From: Lagopus muta
Lineage: Eukaryota; Chordata; Aves; Galliformes; Phasianidae
Assembly (NCBI RefSeq): GCF_023343835.1
Contig: NC_064437.1
Coordinates: 9,265,001-9,329,000, forward strand
Length of the DNA stretch: 64,000 nt
Direction of reading: 5' to 3'
Both the position numbers and the translations under genes were made by a program. Positions 14,430-45,100 of the stretch are shown here, one piece after another; position 1 is the first letter of the stretch, and each line of letters starts with the position of its first letter. The notes below the pieces were generated by a model. It saw only the letters and a program-made list of their open reading frames with translations. It searched no databases and had not been told where the DNA came from.

Positions 14430-15440
14430 GCAAGCACGAGTGTTGTGGGACTCCTGTAGTGCCCTGTTAGGCCGTGTTAGTGTGCTGCTGGCTAAGAGCA
14501 GCAGGGTGGAGTGCTGTGGGAGTTTTGGAGGCTTCCCTTCAGCAGAGCCTCTCACTGTTGTTTCGGTGGAGCCTTTTCACCATCGTAGGTGAAAAGCAGA
14601 ACAAGCATGAATGTCGTGGGAATCTCTGAGTGTCGTGGAATTTCTCAGGCTTCCCTTCGGCAGAGCTATCCCTATCGTGGTTAGTAATAGAACAAGCACG
14701 ACTGTCGTGGACCTTTTGAAATCTCCACTTAGAACGAGCAATAGAATGAGCACAAGCATGGGATTGAGGCTTCCCTCCGGCAGAGCTAGCCCACTGCTGC
14801 TTAGATACAACAAGCACGAGTGTTGTGACGTCTGTGAGTGTTGTGGGATTTTTGGTGGCTTTCCTCAGGTGGAGCCTTTTCACTACTGTAGGTGAAAAGC
14901 AGAACAAGCAGAAACACAGTAAGAATTTTTGAGTGTTGTGCAATTTTAGAGGCTTCCCTTCAGTGGGACCTCTCACCATTGCTTTTGTGGAGCCTTTTTA
15001 CCATTGCAGGTGAATAGCAGCACAAGCACGAGTGTCATGGAACTTTTGGAATCTCCACTTAGACCAAGCTATAGAACGGGCACAAGTGACGTGGGATTTC
15101 TGCAGGCTTCTCTTCTGCAGAGCTATCCCACTGCTGCTCAGATCCAACAGAGTGTTGTGAGGTTTTTGAATATCGTGAAATATTTGGAGGCTTCCCTCCG
15201 GTGGAGCCTCTCACCATTGCTGGTGGAAAGCAGATCAAGCACGAGTGTCGTGGGATCTTTTGAGTGTCGTGCAATTTTGGTGGCTTCTCTTCTGTGGCGC
15301 CTCCCACCGTTGTTTCGGTGGAGCGTTTTCACCATTGCAGGTGAAAAGCAGAACAAGCACAAATGCCGTGGGATCTCTGAGAGTCGTGGAATTGTTGCTG
15401 CTCCCCTTCAGTGGAGCGATCTCACTGACGCTTCATATCA
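14430..15440 (+). repeat. U5 3'-end-derived tandem array, segment 1
   Basis: Imperfect units of roughly 70-110 bp repeat the order GAACAAGCACGAGTGTCGTG (variable hairpin), AATTTTTGGAGGC-like Sm region, TTCCCTTCGGTGGAGCC-like terminal stem, CTCTCACCATTGCAG, then GTGAAAAGCAGA. The first three parts match the 3' half of the neighbouring U5 genes, and the last fits the 3' box consensus. None has the 5' half of U5 with loop I. Unit identity is lower than in segment 2. Confidence 0.85.
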
Positions 15441-15652
15441 CAGTGAGCGTTTGGGCTGTGCTGTTCGCTGACAATGCAACGTCCCGAGTTCCGTTCAGTT
15501 TCAGCACTGCAGCCCCCATAGCATAGTGCCGCACAGCGCTCCGCAAGCAGACGCGCCCCGCCCCGCTCCCGCCGTTCAGTTTCGTTTCAATTCGGCGCCA
15601 GGCAGTACCGCCCCGCCCTGAGCGCTGGGCGCTGAGGCAATGGCGCCTCCTC

Positions 15653-15690
15653 ATTAGCATGCGGCAAATTAGCATACAACTTATTAGCAT
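15653..15690 (+). promoter_or_regulatory. Triple octamer-like DSE of U5 copy 3
   Basis: ATTAGCAT occurs at 15653, 15668 and 15683 with the same 15-bp period as in copy 2. Confidence 0.65.
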
Positions 15691-15832
15691 ACCCCGCGTG
15701 CAACCGGCGGACACGCGCGCCACGCCGGGTTCCGCCGATCCGCGCGTGAGCGGCCGGCGGGATCGGACGGGGCGGCGGGGAACGGGGCGGTGCGGAGCCG
15801 GGCTGTGCCGGGAGGAGCGGAGGAGGGCAGGA

Positions 15833-15843
15833 CGCCGTGTGCT
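15833..15843 (+). promoter_or_regulatory. PSE-like element of U5 copy 3
   Basis: CGCCGTGTGCT begins 59 bp upstream of the U5 start, as in the other copies. Confidence 0.75.
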
Positions 15844-15891
15844 GGGGGCGGCGGGCCGGCAATGGGCACGGGGCCGGGCAGGGGTGGGGTT

Positions 15892-16006
15892 ATACTCTGG
15901 TTTCTCTTCAGATCGTATAAATCTTTCGCCTTTTACTAAAGATTTCCGTGGAGAGGAACAAGCACGAGTGTCGTGGAATTTTTTGAGGCTCCGCTTCGGC
16001 GGAGCT
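15892..16006 (+). ncRNA. RNU5: U5 snRNA gene, copy 3
   Basis: It is identical to copies 1 and 2 over the transcribed region. It has the triple octamer-like DSE, a PSE at -59 and a 3' box at 16019-16030. It is the last U5 gene before KIF2C and is followed directly by the longest and most regular part of the U5-derived array. Confidence 0.94.
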
Positions 16007-16030
16007 ATCCCTGCTGTGGTTAAGGACAGA

Positions 16031-17520
16031 GCAAGCACGAGTGTCGTGGGACTCCTGTAGTGTCCTGTTAGGCCGTGTTAGTGTGCTGCTGGCTAAGAGC
16101 AGCAGGAGTGGAGTGCTGTGGGAGTTTTGGAGGCTTCCCTTCCGTGTAGCGTCTCACCGTTTTGGTGAAAAGCAAACAAGCACGAGTGTCAATGGGATCT
16201 ATTGAGTGTCGTGGAATTTTTGGAGGCTTCCCTCCAGTGGAGCCTCTCACCATTGCAGGTGGAAAGCAGAACAAGCACGAGTGTCATGGAATTTTGGTGG
16301 CTTCCCTTCTGTGGCACCTCTCACCATTGCTTTGGTGGAGCCTTTTCACCATCAGAGGTGAAAAGCAGAACAAGCACGAGTGTCGTGGAATTTTTGCAGG
16401 CTTCCCTTCTGTGGTGCCTCTCACCATTGCTTCGGTGGAGCCTTTTCACCATTGTAGGTGAAAAGCAGAACAAACACGAATGTCGTGGGAATCTCTGAGT
16501 GTCGTGGAATTTTTGAAGGATTCCCTCCAGTGGAGCCTTTTCACCATTACAGGTGAAAAGCAGAACAAACACGAATGTCGTGGGAATCTCTGAGTGTCGT
16601 GGAATTTTTGCAGGTTTCCCTCCAGTGGAGCCTCTCACCATTGCAGGTGGAAAGCAGAACAAGCACGAATGTCGTGGGAATCTCTGAGTGTCGTGGAATT
16701 TCTCAGGCTTCCCTTCAGCAGAGCTATCCCTGCTGTGGTTAATAACAGAACAAGCACGAGTGTCGTGGCATTTCTGAGTGTCGTGGAATTTTGGAGGCTT
16801 CCCTTCGGTGGAGCCTCTCACCATTGCAGGTGGAAAGCAGAACAATCACGAGAGTCATGGAATTTTGGTGGCTTCCCTTCTGTGGTGCCTCTCACCATTC
16901 CTTCAGTGGAGCCTTTTCACCATTGTAGGTGAAAAGCAAAACAAGCACGAATGTCATGGGAATCTCTGAGTGTCGTGGAATTTCTCAGGCTTCCCTTCAG
17001 CAGAGCTATCCCTGCTGTGGTTAATAACAGAACAAGCACGAGTGTCGTGGAACTTCTGGAGTCTCCACTTAGCCTGAGCTACAGAATGAGCACGAGTGCC
17101 GTGGGATTGAGGCTTCCCTTCGGCAGAGCTATCCCACTGCTGCTTACATACAACAAGCACGAGTGTTGTGGCATTTCTGAGTGTCGTGGAATTTTGGAGG
17201 CTTCCCTTCTGTGGTGCCTCTCACCATTGCTTCGGTGGAGCCTCTCACCATTGCAGGTGAAAAGCAGAACAAACACGAATGTCGTGGGAATTTTTGAGTG
17301 TCGTGGAATTTTTGGAGGCTTCCCTCCAGTGGAGCCTCTCACCATTGCAGGTGGAAAGCAGAACAAGCACGAGTGTCGTGGAATTTTGGTGGCTTCCCTT
17401 CTGTGGTGCCTCTCACTATTGCTTCGATGGGGCCTTTTCACCATTGTAGGTGAAAAGCAGAACAAACACGAATGTCTTGGGAAATTCTGAGTGTCGTGGA
17501 ATAGTCTGAGGCTTCACTTC
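16031..17520 (+). repeat. U5 3'-end-derived tandem array, segment 2
   Basis: About sixteen units, many 94-100 bp apart (for example near 16270, 16370, 16470, 16565, 16660, 16750, 16841, 16941), repeat the U5 variable hairpin, Sm-like site, terminal stem and 3'-box-like tail. Two tail types alternate. One is GTGAAAAGCAGA or GTGGAAAGCAGA after ACCATTGCAG; the other is GTTAATAACAGA after CCCTGCTGTG, which is closer to the true U5 flank. The array stops about 360 bp before the KIF2C ATG. Confidence 0.88.
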
Positions 17521-17656
17521 GGCGGCGCCATCCCTCTGCTGGTCAGTAAGAGAACAAAGAATGCCGTGAGGCTCCTTGCTCTCTATAGCGCTGCCCGCTT
17601 CCCGGCGCAGCTCAGACTGGCGGACAACGCCCCCCTCCGTCCCACCCGGCGGCGTT

Positions 17657-17667
17657 TGCGCACGCGC
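17657..17667 (+). promoter_or_regulatory. KIF2C: NRF1-type site in the KIF2C promoter
   Basis: TGCGCACGCGC matches the NRF1 consensus within the CpG-rich promoter, about 220 bp before the ATG. It is a motif match only. Confidence 0.45.
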
Positions 17668-17825
17668 GCTGCCGCCCTTTCGCTCTGAACCGCACTTCCC
17701 GGCCCGCACCGCGCTGCCGCAGCCCCTCCTCCCTCGCTGCGACTGCCGCCCCCCCACGCGCAAGGCAGGCTGGGACTCGTGGTCCCCCCGCCGCGTTTTC
17801 CCGGTAGGCCCCGCGGCGCGCGGCG

Positions 17826-17831
17826 TTTAAA
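17826..17831 (+). promoter_or_regulatory. KIF2C: Possible CHR element in the KIF2C promoter
   Basis: TTTAAA preceded by GC-rich CGCGCGGCG, 54 bp before the ATG, could be a cell-cycle homology region of the type that times G2/M genes through DREAM and MuvB. KIF2C is a G2/M gene, but CHR motifs are short and this is tentative. Confidence 0.35.
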
Positions 17832-17884
17832 CGAGCGGCCGTTGCCCGTCCGCGCGTGCCGCCGCCGGGACGGAGCGCCGCGCC

Positions 17885-31559
<13,675 letters not shown>

Positions 31560-31969
31560 ATACAGCAAAACCTGGTTTGCAAACAATCTTCTGTATGTCT
31601 TGGACGTTTGTCAGTGGTTTGTGTAACTACTACTAAGTGCAGTAGGGTGCCTGAGAGAAGCAAACATTGCAGCCTATCTCTCTTCATGTCTTGTATCGGG
31701 TACTCTGTAGAGACTCTGCTGGAAAGCCCCCCTTCAAGGCCTGGGGGAGGAGGGCTGAGAGTCTGCTAGATATGTTTCATATCTGGTCCTTTATTAATGA
31801 CAATGGACTTCTATTAGAGAAGTAGACGCACATACAACTTTCTAATGTACATGTAATTTTTGATTCCAGATGTGCTTGAAAACACTGCAGAACTTTTTCT
31901 AGGAAGAAAATGGACTATATGTAATGGTTTAAAAAAGATAATCAGTATTTTACGATGTTTTTTCAATTA

Positions 31970-31975
31970 AATAAA
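31970..31975 (+). promoter_or_regulatory. KIF2C: Poly(A) signal of KIF2C (proximal)
   Basis: AATAAA lies about 410 bp after the stop in an AT-rich 3' UTR. A second AATAAA at 32138-32143 is followed by TGTTCTC and could give a longer transcript. Confidence 0.6.
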
Positions 31976-32169
31976 TGTTCCTGTATTTAATTAACTTCAA
32001 CCTTAAAACATTTCTTGCTGATGTTTGCTAAAGTCTTACCAGTCCCTGCAGACTGTCTAGTGCTGTAGAGGTACCCTAATTTCTTAGTAGATTTTTGAAG
32101 TCTTTACACTTGTAATGTTTGCATAAAAATAATTTAAAATAAATGTTCTCTTTTAATTGAGATCCTGTG

Positions 32170-33330
32170 GCGTAGAACTTCCCAAGGGGGGGAAAAGGGC
32201 CTCTAAACAAGCCTCCTCTACTTCAGTAGAGCTCAATATGTTTCAGGGAGTGGATCAGCTCTTACAGCAGCAGGCAGGTAACACCCTGTCACTCCCTCCC
32301 ACCTAAGTAGTTTAGTTGGGCTTCAGGAGTGGCCCAGAATGTTAATTCATGTACTAGTCAACGTGTTGCATAAGAAGCCATGTTCAGCAGTCCATCAAAG
32401 CCTGTATTCAAGGGCAGAAGAGTAAAGCTGCTACTGGCTCAGCTATAGCAATTCGGGATCCATGACCCTTGTGTGTGTGGCCTGGTCCAGATAGCCCCAC
32501 ACATCTTATTCTCTGGAGGTGAGCAGGTAGAGGGGCCAGGATGGAGGATAGACAAATAGGAGATAGGTGATGCTGATGGGTGCCTCTTATTTGTTCACTG
32601 TAGGGGTTATCTCCAGAAGGACAAAATCACCCCAAGAACTCCAGTGTGTAGACATACAAATACCAGAGTACACAAAGACCAATCTATCATTACTCACTAT
32701 TGCCCTGGACCCCAGCCCTGGTCTCCTGGCTGCCTTCTACCACAGACTATTCCCTTTAATTTCAGAGGGAGATACTAGTCCAAAACAACCGGGGCTTTTA
32801 AGTGACTGAGGCCAGTTCTATGCCTACCTTCTGCAGATTGCATCTTTGTCATGTCTTTGGGGCTGTCCACTAGATTGGAGGCCAATTCTTCAGCCTGGAC
32901 TGGATCTATTTTTGTGTACCAGGTCTCAGGACAGTCCTGGAAGAGGCAGCAATAGTGTTAGGTTATCTTGCAGTACCTGGTGCAGCATACTAAGACAGCA
33001 GCACAGTGAGCGAAATGGCTGTTGGGCCCTACTGAGCTTAAATTAAAGCTGCTGTTTCTGGTGTTACTACTCTTAGCTATGCCTAGTTTTGATCAGAGGT
33101 AGCTTGTGGTGAAACGGGGGACCTGGGTGCAATGAAAAAAGTGCTGTCTCTGCTCTTCTCTGGACCTACTTTGGCTTAGTGCTCTGTATCACCACTCCAG
33201 GAGCTAGAGGCAAGAGGGCCCAGATTTTGCAGGAACTTGAGTCACCTCTTGTCACATTCTGACAGAGATCTTGCTGTTGCAGAAGTTCTTCAGGTGTCTG
33301 AGATCCATCCTTGCTCTCTTCAGGGTTTGA
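32170..33330. other. Convergent intergenic stretch between KIF2C and ARMH1
   Basis: It lies between the poly(A) signals of KIF2C and the last tentative ARMH1 exon. I see no clear exon, transposon or RNA gene. The 3' end of ARMH1 probably falls here. Confidence 0.4.
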
Positions 33331-33331
33331 A

Positions 33332-39437
<6,106 letters not shown>

Positions 39438-40319
39438 CTAGCCATTAATTATGTCTCATTTTCCTTTATACTCATACATTCTCTTTTCTGCTGTGTTAAT
39501 ACAGTCCCTTTGATGTTACTAATTCTCCCCTCTTTGGTTTCTTGCTAGCTTCACAACAAGAACACTACCTCTCATATCTGACCTACCCAAAAGTAAGTAG
39601 GGTGACATGAGGGCACAGATGGGTGTGGATTCATGGGGAGTGACAGGGTCAATGGTCAATGCCTGGTAGTGCAGCGTGGCTCTCCTGTGAGTGCACTGAG
39701 CTGTTTGAACTGGGCCTAAATCCACTCCAGCAGGACGTGCTTGACCTTGGCAAAGGGAGAGTGCCTGGGGACCTTCGGCACGGTGGACTTTAGCTCTGTT
39801 TTGTTGTCGTCTAATTTCTACGTGCTCATTCTGAGATTTCCATGGTGCATCATGAAAAAGCTATGAATATCTGAATTAATAAGAGCTTTGTGGAAGAAAG
39901 CAGGAGATCCAGAAACACCCCTTGTCTGCACTGCCTTCAATCCCATAAAGCAGTCTGCACTTTACCAAATTACTTTGCCACACTTTTATTTCAGTATGAA
40001 ATCCCCCCCAGCCCACCCTGCCCAACGTGAGCATGCACTCAGCGGGGGCTGACATCCCCATGATACGCACCCAAAATATCTTTCTACTGCTGTTACCAGG
40101 AGCTGCCTGAAAACAGTACCTGAGAGGTGGAAATGCATCTCGGCCGTGGGAAACAAACAAATAAAGACTTCAGAAAGTTGGCTAAGGGGACTGAGAACTA
40201 TGATGAGATGAAATCTCATTTGGGAATTAACGGCCTGTGCTCTGCAAAGAGCCCGTGTCCTTGGCAGGGCGTTCTCAGGATCTCCTTTGCGGGGAAGCAG
40301 GTTGAAAATAAATCCATTT

Positions 40320-40745
40320 TCCCAAAATAGTTGTGATTGAAAGTGTTATTAGCCATAACAAATGTTAGTGCTGACAGGAGAATGGCCTGCTGGGGGCCTC
40401 TGGTGAAACAGTCAAGTGAAAGTCATATTTCACATTACTGCAAGCATTTTCCTGTGATTTACAGAATATTTGTGAAACGTTACTTGCAAAGCACATGATT
40501 GATATGGAGAGAACAGCCAGCGAGCAGAGGGAGCCTGCGTTTCACAGGGACCGTCTGCACGAAATTTACAGTCCCATAAAGAGCTGCTCTGTCCTCGGCA
40601 GAGATCTTGTTAAGAGAACTTTACAGCCTGAGACGTCCCCAAATTGATTCTAAATTAAGGCTTCTATATTTATGTTGGAGAAGCCGCCGGTATAACGCTG
40701 TCCTATTCGAAAGCCGCGCTCACGGCCGCTATTCAGAAATAGCAG
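40320..40745. other. Candidate conserved non-coding element in ARMH1 first intron
   Basis: This is complex, low-CpG, non-repetitive DNA with no coding exon and many AT-rich core words (TTATTAGCC, CATGATTGATATGG, CTAAATTAAGG). It lies about 250-700 bp from the divergent CpG island. The texture suggests a selected regulatory element; conservation could not be tested here. Confidence 0.35.
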
Positions 40746-40919
40746 CACCGTCCTGAGGACGCGAGGGCGGCGGCGGCACGAAGGGCTGCCCGTTAGGGCA
40801 CGGCAAAGGAGAACGAGCTCAGGAAGGACGGCACCGGTGTGCTGGAGGTGCTGTGGTCCATCAGTCCTGGCTGCTGCCGTAACAGCCCCTGCCCACATAA
40901 TACTCCTTCATTCCGTGCT

Positions 40920-41340
40920 ACAACGCATCCTGAAAACATTTTGACGGTCGCCGCCCCGCAGTCCGCCCGCCCCACGGCCCCTCACGGCCCCGAGGCCCTC
41001 ACCTTCCCGTGATGGGCGGGCACCCGCCGAATAACCGACACCTAGTCCAGCCAATCCTCGCACTCCACGGCCTCCTATCGGACCAATAGAAGGGAGCTTT
41101 CTCGCCCGGTAGGCGGGACGCCCGACCCACCGCTGTTGCTAAGGGCGCGTTGCCACGGAAGTGGGAGGCGGGGAGGGGAGGGGAAGAAGGATGACGCGAG
41201 GGAGGTGCTTTTCCTTCCTATTGGCTGCGAGCCGTGAGGGGGCGGAGCTTCCGGTGGGGAGAGCGGAAGCAGCGGGTGGATGCGAGGCGGGCAGCGGGCA
41301 GCGATGGGGGTTCGCGGGCTGAAGGCAGCGGTGGAGCTGG
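40920..41340. promoter_or_regulatory. Bidirectional CpG-island promoter of ARMH1 and TMEM53
   Basis: This CpG-rich stretch lies between the divergent 5' ends. CCAAT boxes are at 41051-41055 and 41083-41087, and an inverted ATTGG at 41220-41224. GTTGCTAAGG and GTTGCCACGG at 41134-41159 resemble RFX half-sites. The head-to-head arrangement also holds in mammals. Confidence 0.65.
41003..41055 (-). promoter_or_regulatory. ARMH1: ARMH1 first, non-coding exon
   Basis: On the minus strand, GGGAAG at 41003 is followed by GTGAGG, a strong donor. The next usable acceptor is the TTTTTATCCAG at 39339, 12 bp before the ATG. The upstream end of the exon is a guess. Confidence 0.5.
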
Positions 41341-43859
41341 CGCCGGGGGCGGCCCGCGGTGCGGAACCGGGATCGAGAGGAGATCTGGGGGGGAGCCGGG
41401 GGCGGAGAAGGCTGAGCCTGAGGGGTTCGTGGGGTTGGGGAGCGTGGGACCCGGGTTAGAGGGTCCGTAGGGGTATTTGGAGGTGCAGAGGGGGAGCGAG
41501 GCCTGTGGTGCTCCTGAGAGTGCTGTGCTCGCCCAGACAGGAGCCGTGAGCTCGCAGCGGGCTGGGGAGCCGCCTGTTACGTTCAGTTTTGTCACCAGGC
41601 AAGTTGCTTCACCTTCAGATCCTAGCAGACTTGAGGCTAATTAATTTAAAATGTTTCAGAGAGCAGCACGGAGAAAGGGCACGCAGATGGGCAGCCCGTG
41701 GTGATCCTTCTGGGCTGGGCAGGCTGCCAGGACAGGCATTTGGCCAAGTACAGCGCATTGTACAGTCAGAAGGTGAGCAGCTTGCTTCTGCTTTCGTGGC
41801 ACTGTCGTACAGCTCTTGGGGACACTGTCCCTGTTCTGCGCTGTCTTCGTGCTGCGTGTTGGTGAAATCGCTGTAAACCCTCCGCATCTGAAGTCATTAG
41901 GTGGTGAGCTCTTGTTGTCCTTGTAAGATCCTTGTGTCCAGCAGCAGTGTTACCTAACAGCTGCTGATGTCATCTTTGTGCATGCAGCTGAGATAAAAAT
42001 ACTGCCTTGGAGAAGTTTTCTGTGGTTCTGTGAATCACTGGAGTGTTCTGAGGCTTTTAAAGTTAACTGCATTAGCTGTCCAAGCAGGGAAATATGTTGG
42101 GAAAGGAAATGCATTTACTGCTTGCTGATGGGCAGCAGCATAGACTGCAAGGCCAGGCTGGGGCACGGCAGATGTATCAGCAGCTTTTGCTCTTCCTGCT
42201 TTTCCTTTCTCTGCTGATAGTTCATATAAATGTTCATTCAAATGTGTTGTAACTTGTCTGAAAGAGGTGCCATGTGACAGAAATACCTGTTTGTTAGCAA
42301 CTTGAACTAGAAGTCTGTCTAGATGCTGGTTCTTTAAATTATGGTATCTTCCTTTCTAATCATTTATCTTACTGGAATGTCCCCAGCTTGTGGTATTGGG
42401 AGGTATTTGGTTTTTTTTTTTTTTTTTTTGGTCAGCATGCAAGAATGTTTATCCAAACTTGTTTCAACTACAGGTGGTTAAATTTGTACATAAACAAGTG
42501 TATTGTTAATGTGTAATCCAGTGTGACAGTCACAGATCGGCTGGTTCTGGTGAAGAATTAATTGTTAAGCAATTATTGCGACTAAGAGATGCTGCTGATT
42601 GGGTGAGGGTCACATTCTGTGGCAGCACGCCAGCTGCTGTGGAAATACTTTTCTGTTGGAAAGTTGCTGATATTGAGAAAGGATAGGAAGGCTTTTCTTA
42701 GAGCCTTAATGAGGAAGTGGCTGCAACCCTGGCAAGGCAGTATAGAGAGCTTGGTTTGAAGAACTTGATATCTTCTCTTCTGCTTAATTCAGTGACAAGG
42801 GAGCTCTGGGAGGGAAGGCCACATTGGTGCCTTGGCCTTGTGTTTGTCAGTGCGTAATGCCGCTGAGTTTAGGTGACAACAGAAGATTGGAAAGGATCTG
42901 GGACATCATTCAAGCCTGCTGCAGTTGTAGGAGGCTTTTGATAAGTCTTTGCACTGTTATGATTAATAGAATCCCATTCGTAGAGTTTAGAATATTCTGA
43001 GTTGGAAAGGACCCATGAGGATCATTGAGTCCAACTCCTTCCGTGCTGATGCTTTGCTAATAGCACTAAAGAGTCTCTTGGCCCCATGATTTCGGTTGCA
43101 AATCTGTTCCAAATGTCAGTTTGTGGTACAGCAGCTCGCCTGCTCCATGTGATTTACAGCCCGAACCAAATACGTGTGGGTTCTCTTTCTGTTTAGGGGT
43201 GCACTGTCATCCGCTACACAGCTCCGTGGAGGACGATATTCTTCGCTGAGAGCTTTGGCTTCAAATCCCTCCACACACCAGCCAAGAGACTCCTGGAGCT
43301 GCTCTTTGACTACAGCATTGAGAACAGGCCGGTGCTTTTCCACGTCTTTAGCAACGGTGGTGCCATGCTCTACCGTTACATCGTTGAGGCGCTTCACACT
43401 CAGCAGCCCTTTAAGAACCTCAAAGTGGCAGGCGCTGTTTTTGATAGTGCCCCTGGCAGAAGGAATTTGAGAGGAGCCCTTCGTGCCTTGGCCACTGTGC
43501 TGACATCCACGAACGTGCTGCTCAGGTATCTCCTTATGCTCACTTTTGCTACTGCAGTTGTCCTGCTGCAGATCCTGCTGTACCCACTGACTCGCTTCAT
43601 CCACGAGAGCCACTACGACGCCCTGCTGAAGGCGCCCTCCCGGTGGCCGGAGCTTTACCTCTACTCCCAGGCGGATGCCATCATCAGTGCCAGTGATGTT
43701 CAGCACATGGCTGACGCGCGGCAGCGGCTTGGTGTCCCCGTGAAGGCTGTGGACTTCACAGATTCGGCTCACGTCAGCCATCTGCGGGTGTATCCCACCT
43801 ACTACAGCACCCTCTGTACGACTTTCCTGTCTGACTGCGTCAGGGCCTTGCCTCCTTAG
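41304..43859 (+). CDS. TMEM53: Transmembrane protein 53 (nuclear envelope, DUF829 alpha/beta-hydrolase-like)
   Basis: Exon 2 (41660-41772) and exon 3 (43197-43859) are certain. A first exon 41304-41358 (MGVRGLKAAVELAPGAAR) fits the phase and gives 276 aa, close to the human length, but its GTGCGG donor is weak. QPVVILLGWAGC, HLAKYSALY, GCTVIRYTAPW, LLFDY, FHVFSNGGAMLYRY, DSAPGRRNLRGALRAL, SRWPELYLYSQAD and DSAHVSHLRVYPTYY match the family. SNGG occupies the hydrolase nucleophile-elbow position. A hydrophobic segment (LLRYLLMLTFATAVVLLQILL) is the membrane anchor region. The mammalian protein sits in the nuclear envelope and limits BMP signalling in bone cells. Confidence 0.92.
42962..43072 (-). 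repeat. CR1 LINE fragment in TMEM53 intron 2
   Basis: ATAGAATCCCATTCGTAGAG, GAGTTGGAAAGGACCCATGA and CATTGAGTCCAACTCC are the reverse complement of the CR1 3' terminus. It is short and diverged. Confidence 0.75.
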
Positions 43860-45000
43860 TGCTGTAACAGCCTCCCTTGTTTGCCTCTGCTTGCTCAGAT
43901 TGTGTGGGGAATGCCATCCCCTTTGCCTTTATGTCGTTGAAGGGAGGAAAGCAAAGACTTTGTGCTTTTCTTCCCCATCAGTTACAAGTCTGAGAGCCAG
44001 CCACAACGTAGCAAAAAGTAGATCTGGAGTAATTTAAACAGCTGAAGGTGCTGCAATCTGAGCCCTGAGGTGGTGGTTTTTTTCACACGGAGTGTTGCTT
44101 GTTTCCTCCTGTCTTGTGATGTTCTCCATATCTGTGTGTCATGTCCAGTGTGATGTTCTGTGGCCTGGTACTGATTCTGCAATACAGCAGACACTCTGCA
44201 GTCTCTTTGTTTTCTTCCCCTCTCTGCTGTTTCTTTCATTTTGCATTGAGCAAACAGAAGTAGCTCTCCAAGATTTCCCTCATCTCTTGGCATTGTCTGG
44301 TTCCATGAAAGCTCTGAGAGCAGCCGAAGCACTGACTCCCTCACCCTGGAGCAGACCTCAAATGTTTGTGGTAACTTTTGTGTTCTTGAACCAAAAAAAA
44401 AATCGTTAACCTTTTGGATGTGCCTTGTTTCTTCTCTGTCTTGTTGTGTGTTGTTCTCAGTACTTTTGCTTTCCTGAGGAGTGTTTATTACTGCTTGTCT
44501 TTGAGCAGCCTGGATTGTGCATCCAACCTTGGGGATTCTACAGTCTGAAAATGCAGGGAAACAGCACAGCTGAAATCCAAAAGATCCCAGAAACTGAGAG
44601 GTGGAGCCACAGAGGAAAATGAAACTGTCTTTTGGAGCTGTGGTTGGTACTGGGTGTTCCTTAACTCACCTCCTGTGGGAGCTAGCCCACAGCTGACCGT
44701 GAAATCCAGTGTTTTTCCCGTAATGTTCTCTTTGGATGATCAGTCTTTGCTGCCCGTGTACTGGTGGTACAAAGTACAAATGCAGCTCCTTGCACTGCCC
44801 TTCAGCCACGGTTGGCTTTGGCTGTTTACTGGGGGGGGCGAAGGAGGATAAAGGCAGAGAACAGCTGCAGGGTGAGAGGTTTCCCCGTGTCAGCACCGTG
44901 CGCTCATCGCGGCCAGCTCTAAATCCCTGCCCCGAGATGGGCAGGAAGGGGCCCCGGAGTTGAAACGTGCGGCTTTAGAGGGTGTGTGGGGTACGTGAGA
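43860..45000. other. TMEM53 3' flank
   Basis: It probably begins with the TMEM53 3' UTR. I found no canonical AATAAA close to the stop. There is no coding exon or recognised repeat, apart from an A-run at 44392-44402. Confidence 0.4.
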
Positions 45001-45086
45001 GCTGCGTGAGGGGTCTGAGGGCTGCCTTCCCGGGACGGCAAACGGGCTGTCAGCTCTCGTGGCCAAGGCCGGCGGCGGAGCGCGGA

Positions 45087-45100
45087 CCGCCAGGGGGCAG
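45087..45100 (+). promoter_or_regulatory. Strong CTCF-like motif
   Basis: CCGCCAGGGGGCAG, flanked by GGA and CAGCGG, is an almost ideal CTCF core. It lies in a GC-rich island between TMEM53 and the 3' end of RNF220, a plausible domain border. Confidence 0.65.

Larger units (their letters stand above)
13720..14540 (+). repeat. Segmental duplication unit A (contains U5 copy 2)
   Basis: This roughly 820-bp segment recurs at 15321-16142 with a constant offset of 1601 bp and only scattered differences. It carries array sequence, the distal and proximal promoter elements, U5 and its 3' box, and the CTGCTGGCTAAGAGCAGCAG that follows. Confidence 0.9.
15321..16142 (+). repeat. Segmental duplication unit B (contains U5 copy 3)
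   Basis: This is the second copy of the 13720-14540 segment, offset 1601 bp. The promoter elements and U5 are conserved base for base; differences are a few substitutions and a short insertion near 16107. Confidence 0.9.

Noticed and set aside
13832-14437. Open frames of about 200 codons on both strands, repeated almost identically at 15433-16060
   Set aside because: They run through the U5 gene, its promoter and the array. They repeat because of the 1.6-kb duplication and have no protein family features.
16031-17520. Possible CRISPR-like array or LTR/viral element
   Set aside because: Units are contiguous with no unique spacers, vary in length and derive from U5. There is no terminal repeat or retroviral motif. 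I saw no virus-derived element in the window.
14430-17520. Array units as additional full U5 genes or truncated pseudogenes of processed type
   Set aside because: They lack loop I and the 5' half, have no A-tail or target-site duplications, and are strictly tandem. Local amplification explains them better.
43116-43781. Antisense open frame of 221 codons over TMEM53 exon 3
   Set aside because: It is a shadow of a GC-rich coding exon; the plus-strand frame matches TMEM53 throughout.
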